From Annona cherimola (lineage: Eukaryota > Streptophyta > Magnoliopsida > Magnoliales > Annonaceae): 64,000 nt of DNA. Position 1 is the first letter of the stretch. Every line of letters starts with the position of its first letter. Of this stretch, positions 59,201-64,000 are shown piece after piece. The notes beneath the pieces were generated by a model that did not search any database, was not told the DNA's origin, and was given only the letters and a program-made list of their open reading frames with translations. A program made the position numbers and the translations under genes. Location of the stretch: positions 13,831,579 to 13,895,578 of the forward strand of contig CM059975.1 in NCBI GenBank assembly GCA_030490835.1. Direction: 5' to 3'.

Positions 59201-62200
59201 TTATACGATAAAATGGGATAATTTTTTTTATTAAATATACGAAAATTTTAAATATAAGTATAAACTTTGCCCCCATTGCCCAAAGGTCCTGGATCCACCA
59301 CCGACACACAACAAATGAAAACTCATATCATTGCTTAAAATTTGTGGCTGACATAGGTTTCTGATCAACATGATTTTTGATATGCTAACTAAATAAATCC
59401 AAGCATGACATGATGGTTGGCTTGGATCCAATTGAAATATCATGGTGTATAAGTTTCACATGACAATTCGAAGATGACATTAAACAAACCTCCAGCCCAT
59501 ACTTTACTATCAAAAAGTAAACCCATGACAAGCCAAATATGAGAGATTACTTAAGTTTTGACTTCTAAAAATGAATCTGGATGAAATAATATTGTTGAAT
59601 AATTAGTTCAGCATCCACTGAGAGATTTAGACAGAAAGAAGCAATAATTTAGATGAATTGGAATAACAAAATGGATTTTAGACCCACTAAAATGTGCTAA
59701 GCAATTGAAAATTAATACCAAATTTGTCATTATACTCTAGATGCGTCCGATTATCTACCATGCAAGTGTTAGGATCTGCCTCATTTCTCCAAGCACCGCA
59801 CATAAGCCTAGTGTCATCAAAATTGAATCCCTTCTCATGTACTGCCATAGTTGATCTCTCAACCTGTGAAAATAATATAGCATGAATAACATACACGTAA
59901 TCTAGGTTCTGGACTTACCAAAATGATGTGTGAATGTACCTCATTAATTTTCAGACCACTACGCACAGCCTCTCCTCTTTCTATTTCAGTAATCCCAGTG
60001 CCATATGACACACCACCAATGGAACACTTGAAGAATTCCATAAGATTTCTTGTCAAGGTTCCTGTCTTGTCAGAGAATATGTACTCCACCTGTTTTTTTA
60101 AAAAAGCTAATTTCATGTCACAATGCTTGAAAATTTGTTCTCTAGAATTTGCAATTTAAAGTTAATATATCTGTTGTATGCAATAGAATGTTGAATGTTC
60201 AATCACTAAAATTGAACCTTTAAGAAGATGCTCAAAATGATGCCAAATAAAGCTGCCCATATAGGAAGAAAGAAATCAGTTCGGATACCTGCCCAAGCTC
60301 CTCATTCAAGTTGGATGTCCGCGCTAATGCAGGGGTGTCAGTATCTTTATGATACATGCGCAAATCCATATTAATAAACTGTGTAGACTGCATAAATTTG
60401 ATCATCTGAGATGCTCCAGCAAAAAAATCACAAACAATTAATGTGGATCAAAAGAAACAATTTGGCTAGTAATACATATCGGATCAAAATTGTGCATACA
60501 CACCTCAATTGAAACATAAAGAGAGATAGGGATAATGGTTGAATATAGTGTAATCAACGTAAACATACTCAAGATGGCGACCTGGAATGAAAAAGAAGAA
60601 ATGAATAGCGAGAACATTGCTGCCAATGACAGAAAAGGTTTCATATTAAATATATTTCACATGAAAGGAGTCATACCACAAATCTATGGCTTGGGTTAAA
60701 TTGATCATCTACACCTTTTTCAAGCCCTAAATAGTAATACTTGCGGTCAATGAACAGACCACTGAGAAAGTCCACACAAACAAAAAGCAGCATGAATCTC
60801 AGGTTCAACATTTTCAATAGAAATATTAATTTTTTGCAACAAGAAATATGCATAATTATAGCACCATATTCCTTTTAAAGTAATCTGGATAAGAAATAGT
60901 CCATTATGACTGGAGACCTTCAGAATAGGTGCTTAAATTTGAATTGCAAAAATATAAAAAAAAAATTCACATCACCAAAAAACTTACTAAAAGGGAAAAA
61001 CAACTAACTGTTAGACCTGCCAATTGATCCAATGAGACACATCATGAAGAGAACACAGAATAGTGCGATTATAAGTTTGTCAAGTTTCCTTTCCAAGGTG
61101 CTTCTCTTCGAAGGGACGTTCATAGAGTTCATCATAACCTACAAATTGAAAATAATTATGTGACACCAATAAGCACAAAGAAAAGCGAAGGCATTCCCCT
61201 GAACAGTGACTAGCAGTTCATTCTAGTAAAGTGGACACATAAATCAATAAATAGAAATAACAACAGGAAAGATGTATTGCAAAGAGAGAAACATGATAAA
61301 ACGATTTTCAAAGACAGACATACCTTTGTTTCATGCCCAGTATAAACAACAGCCCCAACAATGTACTCTGTGTTCCTCAGGCTACATCCCTACACCAAAA
61401 CATGAAGCTCATATAAATTACCTACAGTCGTAAATCTTGAGATGAAATGTATTGGCTTGAGATTATAACAGTAAATACTCTTCAATGATAGAATTCAAAG
61501 TATGAGTATTACTTGATTCAAAGTGAATGACATCATAGGAAAGCTTAAGTTAATCAATGCACATCTAGAAGATACACTTGAAAATAAAAACAATCAAGTA
61601 GAATCGGTTGCTAAACTCTTTCTTGAAAGAAAGGAGAGATAAAGGAAAGAACATACTCGCAAAAGAACTTGATTTGGTGACAGAGGCAATGTTTGCTCAT
61701 TGATAATGAGATTTCCCGTGAAAGTGTAGAGTGAGTTATTTGGTTGCTCGCACTCAATTTTCCCTGAAATATAAGATAGTTTTAAGAAATTTAGCCTAAA
61801 CGAAGAGGTTGCAACAAACGCAAAAATAGATACAAAGGTCTCCCACCATGGACTTTATCAAAGAAGTGATGATTTAGCGAGACATTAGATTGTTCAAACT
61901 GACAAAAAGAATAAATATTACTCGGATTTGGATGATATGTTGTTAGTAACTATTTTGCCTCTTTGAAGTTAATAATTAACCCAAAATAGCCTGCAGTTAT
62001 TGCCGAAATGCATCCTGACAATTAGAAGAAAAATATTTGCGCCCATAGGCACACCAACTGCATGTGCATTTGACTTAAAATTGGGAAGAACAGCCAGCAC
62101 AGGCATAGCCCAGCTGGTAAGTTCCCAGCCTTGGTGCTGGGGCGTCCCAGGTTCGATCCCGGTGTGGGGAGCTTTGTTTCCCATTTTTTCAGGAGTAATG

Positions 62201-64000
62201 TCTCTTGTAGATACATTGTTAGATACATTCTTACATTTACATCCCTTGAGCAATAACTCAAAGAATTATGTACTTGGGGTGACTTGAGTTGTAAAATAAA
62301 AGATCAAAAAAATTGGGAAGAGTTATTCTTTCAATCTTGTAGTGTTATAATGATGGGAATGGGTTTTACCAACTCATTCTTATTGGTTTTTGTAGTTAAA
62401 CTTGTGAGTGGCTAGATCATGTTTTAACCATACGGACAGAATAAGACCATTTAGAACTTTTGCATGTAACTGCAAAAATTAAAAGTTTCATCTCCACTGC
62501 TGTTAAGATGAGGAGTTGTGGAGGAGGAAAAAAGTTAAACGATGAATCAAACCATATATCAATGATGGTTAGTCTAGTTGTTTAACATAATATGATGTTA
62601 ATCGCATAAACATACAAATGATGGTAGACCATATAGCAATCACTCAGAATGAAGGAAATTTTAGTTCAATAGGTGACAACCAAATGCTAAAATAACATCC
62701 AAAATGCCAACCTTGAAATTCAGCAGCTTTCTCAGGAAACAAATAATCCCAAGTCTTTTCCAGAGCTTTTCGGATCTTTAAATTTGTCTCTCCATCAAGA
62801 TTTGCTGTCTGAGACCCAAAAGAATACCTAAAATCAGTTATGTACAAATTACTCCCTTGCCTTCCATTCTTAACAGCATGACTTTTATAAACAACAAAAT
62901 CACTGTCCAAGGAATTCAATAAAAAAAAGAAAAGGATCATTTTGGAAACCTCGATGTAGCAGACACCATCTGGGTTTGAACTAGCAAGGAACAGTAGATC
63001 TGCAGGAAAAAAACCATCCTGCTTCACCTGAATCAAATGTAAAATCAGAATCAGACACCACAATTGAGCAAGGTAGAGCAAATTTCTATTTGTGGAAACT
63101 GAACAGCAAACTGCTTCACAGGCTGTTCAGAACAGATGATGATGTTCACAGGATTCACCAGCTTTCTCTTTAACTGCATTGACTATGGAAATTCAAGTCC
63201 TAATGGTTACAGTGCATCTGTTGGTGGCTCAGGTACATAATAGATATTCTGAAAGCTTACCCTAACGAGATCGCCAACCTGTAACTTCTTCCAGGGAATA
63301 CTTTCCCACTGCTGTCCTCTCAAAACATCAATAGGTGAACTATTTATCACCTGATCATTATTCATGCGCTTCTGTATAAATTATACAAAAAATTTTGAGT
63401 GTCAATTCATAAAAATATTCAGAGTGCAATTTATAAAATATCTATAGGTAATGAATAATTGGAAAGAAAAAGAGAAAACTAAGAAAATTACTTAAAATGG
63501 AATAAAGTGGTAACACTAGCATTTTAAAAAAGATATTTTCATGCTTCGGTAGTGAAGAAACTTTTTGCTTACCCAGTCCTCAAATGCCTCCTTAACAAGA
63601 GATGCAAACAGCACTATACTCAGTGGGAGCACATTTGTTATAGGAGAAACAGGGCTGCACAGGAAAGAAGTGGGGGGAAAAACACATCAGCTTTAGTGTG
63701 GAAATGCTTTACAGCAAAACAAGGCTCATAATTTCTGTCATCAACATCGCACGACATTGCCCCTTAAGTCACTGCATTGTCAATAAAATAATTCTCAAAC
63801 AAATGGCAAAGGGAAGTATGCTCTAACATTTGTAACTACTTGGCAATAGCAACGTACATTCATGCAGAAGGAAGCTAGCATATGTTGAAAGATGTAGAGG
63901 GGAAACCGAAAAGTGAAAAACAATAGTACAAATTTCTCCAACAATTACCTCATTGGTGTTGTCGATAAAATTGAGATCATGAGAAAGTACAAATTTGCCA
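47288..64000 (-). CDS. ALA3: P4-type ATPase, phospholipid flippase, ALA3 type; 5' end beyond window
   Basis: Aminophospholipid flippase that moves lipids to the cytosolic leaflet, in Arabidopsis in the Golgi and secretory pathway with an ALIS beta subunit. Exons (minus): 64000-63949 (partial), 63654-63573, 63371-63261, 63027-62950, 62808-62712, 61763-61657, 61389-61324, 61138-61017, 60761-60677, 60581-60504, 60405-60289, 60089-59940, 59863-59759, 53032-52890, 52681-52580, 52483-52420, 52337-52125, 50944-50779, 50641-50562, 50456-50217, 49799-49578, 49476-49309, 49060-48698, 48611-48505 and 47606-47288. All phases close, giving 1,144 residues; about 70-75 N-terminal residues lie off the edge. 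Landmarks: NLDGETNLK (actuator), [11 protein letters not shown] (membrane helix 4), [10 protein letters not shown] with the phosphorylated Asp at 60071-60069, GDGANDVSM (hinge), and [15 protein letters not shown] plus [12 protein letters not shown] at the C-terminus, the ALA3 signature. One intron (53033-59758) is 6.7 kb. Confidence 0.95.
47673..47881. mobile_element. Tourist-like (PIF/Harbinger) MITE in ALA3 intron 24
   Basis: Inverted ends GGGTATGTTCCAAAT and ATTTGGAACACGCCC (two changes), flanked by TAA at 47670-47672 and 47882-47884. A 3-bp TAA/TTA duplication with GGG ends is characteristic of Harbinger-type MITEs. The 209-bp interior is an internal stutter of attgggaatga and gttgtattg. 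Confidence 0.75.
55013..55256. repeat. MITE-like block with TAGGGTGTGTTTGGGAA ends
   Basis: The left end tagggtgtgtttgggaa and the complement of the right end (tagggtgcatttgggaa) form clear inverted repeats of about 17 bp. I could not identify a target duplication, so the class is open. Confidence 0.55.
57951..58481. repeat. Family A foldback element, tandem copy 1
   Basis: Starts gtgcttctatgaaacccctc and ends with the near-perfect 29-nt palindrome built on gcttctatgtaacc / gggttacatagaagc followed by gggcccg. The two halves are inverted relatives, so the whole copy can fold into one stem. Confidence 0.75.
58487..59010. repeat. Family A foldback element, tandem copy 2
   Basis: Direct repeat of copy 1 with a spacing of about 536 bp and the same block order. 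It ends with tataacccggttacatagaa followed by gcgggcccg. Confidence 0.75.
62077..62089. repeat. SINE target-site duplication, left copy
   Basis: AAAATTGGGAAGA, identical to 62309-62321. Confidence 0.8.
62090..62308 (+). mobile_element. tRNA-derived SINE in ALA3 intron
   Basis: The internal Pol III promoter is intact: A box TAGCCCAGCTGG at 62106-62117 and B box GGTTCGATCCC at 62150-62160, spaced as in a tRNA. A tRNA-unrelated body of about 140 bp follows. Perfect 13-bp direct repeats AAAATTGGGAAGA flank the copy (62077-62089 and 62309-62321), the mark of target-primed retroposition. It is antisense to ALA3. It is not a tRNA gene because the acceptor and D/anticodon stems do not close. Confidence 0.8.

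Larger units (their letters stand above)
56423..59303. mobile_element. Non-autonomous hAT-like element, 2.9 kb, in ALA3 intron
   Basis: The left end is CAGGGGCGGATCCAC and the right end GTGG-type (ggatccaccaccg, complement CGGTGGTGGATCC). Perfect 8-bp direct repeats ACACACAA lie at 56415-56422 and 59304-59311. A second inner match, ttgccccc, occurs near both ends. The interior is AT-rich and non-coding, and contains two tandem family A foldbacks at 57951-59010. The 8-bp duplication favours hAT. Confidence 0.75.
53033..59758. other. 6.7-kb ALA3 intron filled with repeats
   Basis: It separates the exon ending in DPNTCM from the one starting [14 protein letters not shown]. It holds a possible LTR-like stretch (about 53330-53640, with tataaaaactccctc at about 53577), a MITE-like block at 55013-55256, family D sequence (55450-55690) and the hAT element at 56423-59303. 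The host protein frame reads cleanly across the splice, so the insertions appear to be tolerated. Confidence 0.85.

Noticed and set aside
62090..62170. Possible functional tRNA gene
   Set aside because: A and B boxes are present but the cloverleaf does not close and target duplications flank the unit, so it is a SINE.

Overview
The window is nuclear DNA of a flowering plant. The genes have many short GT-AG introns, the proteins are of plant type (a germin-like protein, a plastid-targeted RsmD homologue, an ALA3-type lipid flippase), and the intergenic space is AT-rich and crowded with plant DNA transposons. I could not name the species from the sequence.

Region by region: 1-9.4 kb is intergenic, with decayed repeats, a LINE RNase H remnant and a hAT element with a perfect 8-bp target duplication. 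An intronless germin-like gene (+) lies at 9.6-10.3 kb. A seven-exon RsmD-type 16S rRNA methyltransferase gene (-, 11.7-16.0 kb) and a ten-exon mitochondrial CDP-diacylglycerol synthase gene, TAM41 (-, 17.5-20.7 kb), follow. 21-33.6 kb is a repeat-dense stretch without host genes, made of several small inverted-repeat families, two of which sit in (TA)n tracts. A five-exon RPB11 gene (+) lies at 34.0-35.7 kb. At 36.05-43.72 kb is a structurally complete Mutator-like element (MULE): about 690-bp inverted repeats, a perfect 9-bp target duplication, a FAR1/MULE/SWIM transposase and a small GRF zinc-finger coiled-coil protein. The MULE appears to be nested in an older element. From 47.3 kb to the right edge runs the ALA3 flippase gene (-), with 25 exons in the window and its N-terminus beyond the edge. 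Its introns hold a Tourist-like MITE, a hAT element with nested tandem foldbacks, and a tRNA-derived SINE with a 13-bp target duplication.

The host genes are unrelated housekeeping or wall-protein genes and form no pathway cluster. The coherent unit is the MULE, whose transposase, GRF protein and long inverted repeats form one mobile system. I predicted exons by hand from splice signals, phase and family similarity. For RSMD, TAM41, RPB11 and ALA3 every exon length and phase adds up to one uninterrupted reading frame.
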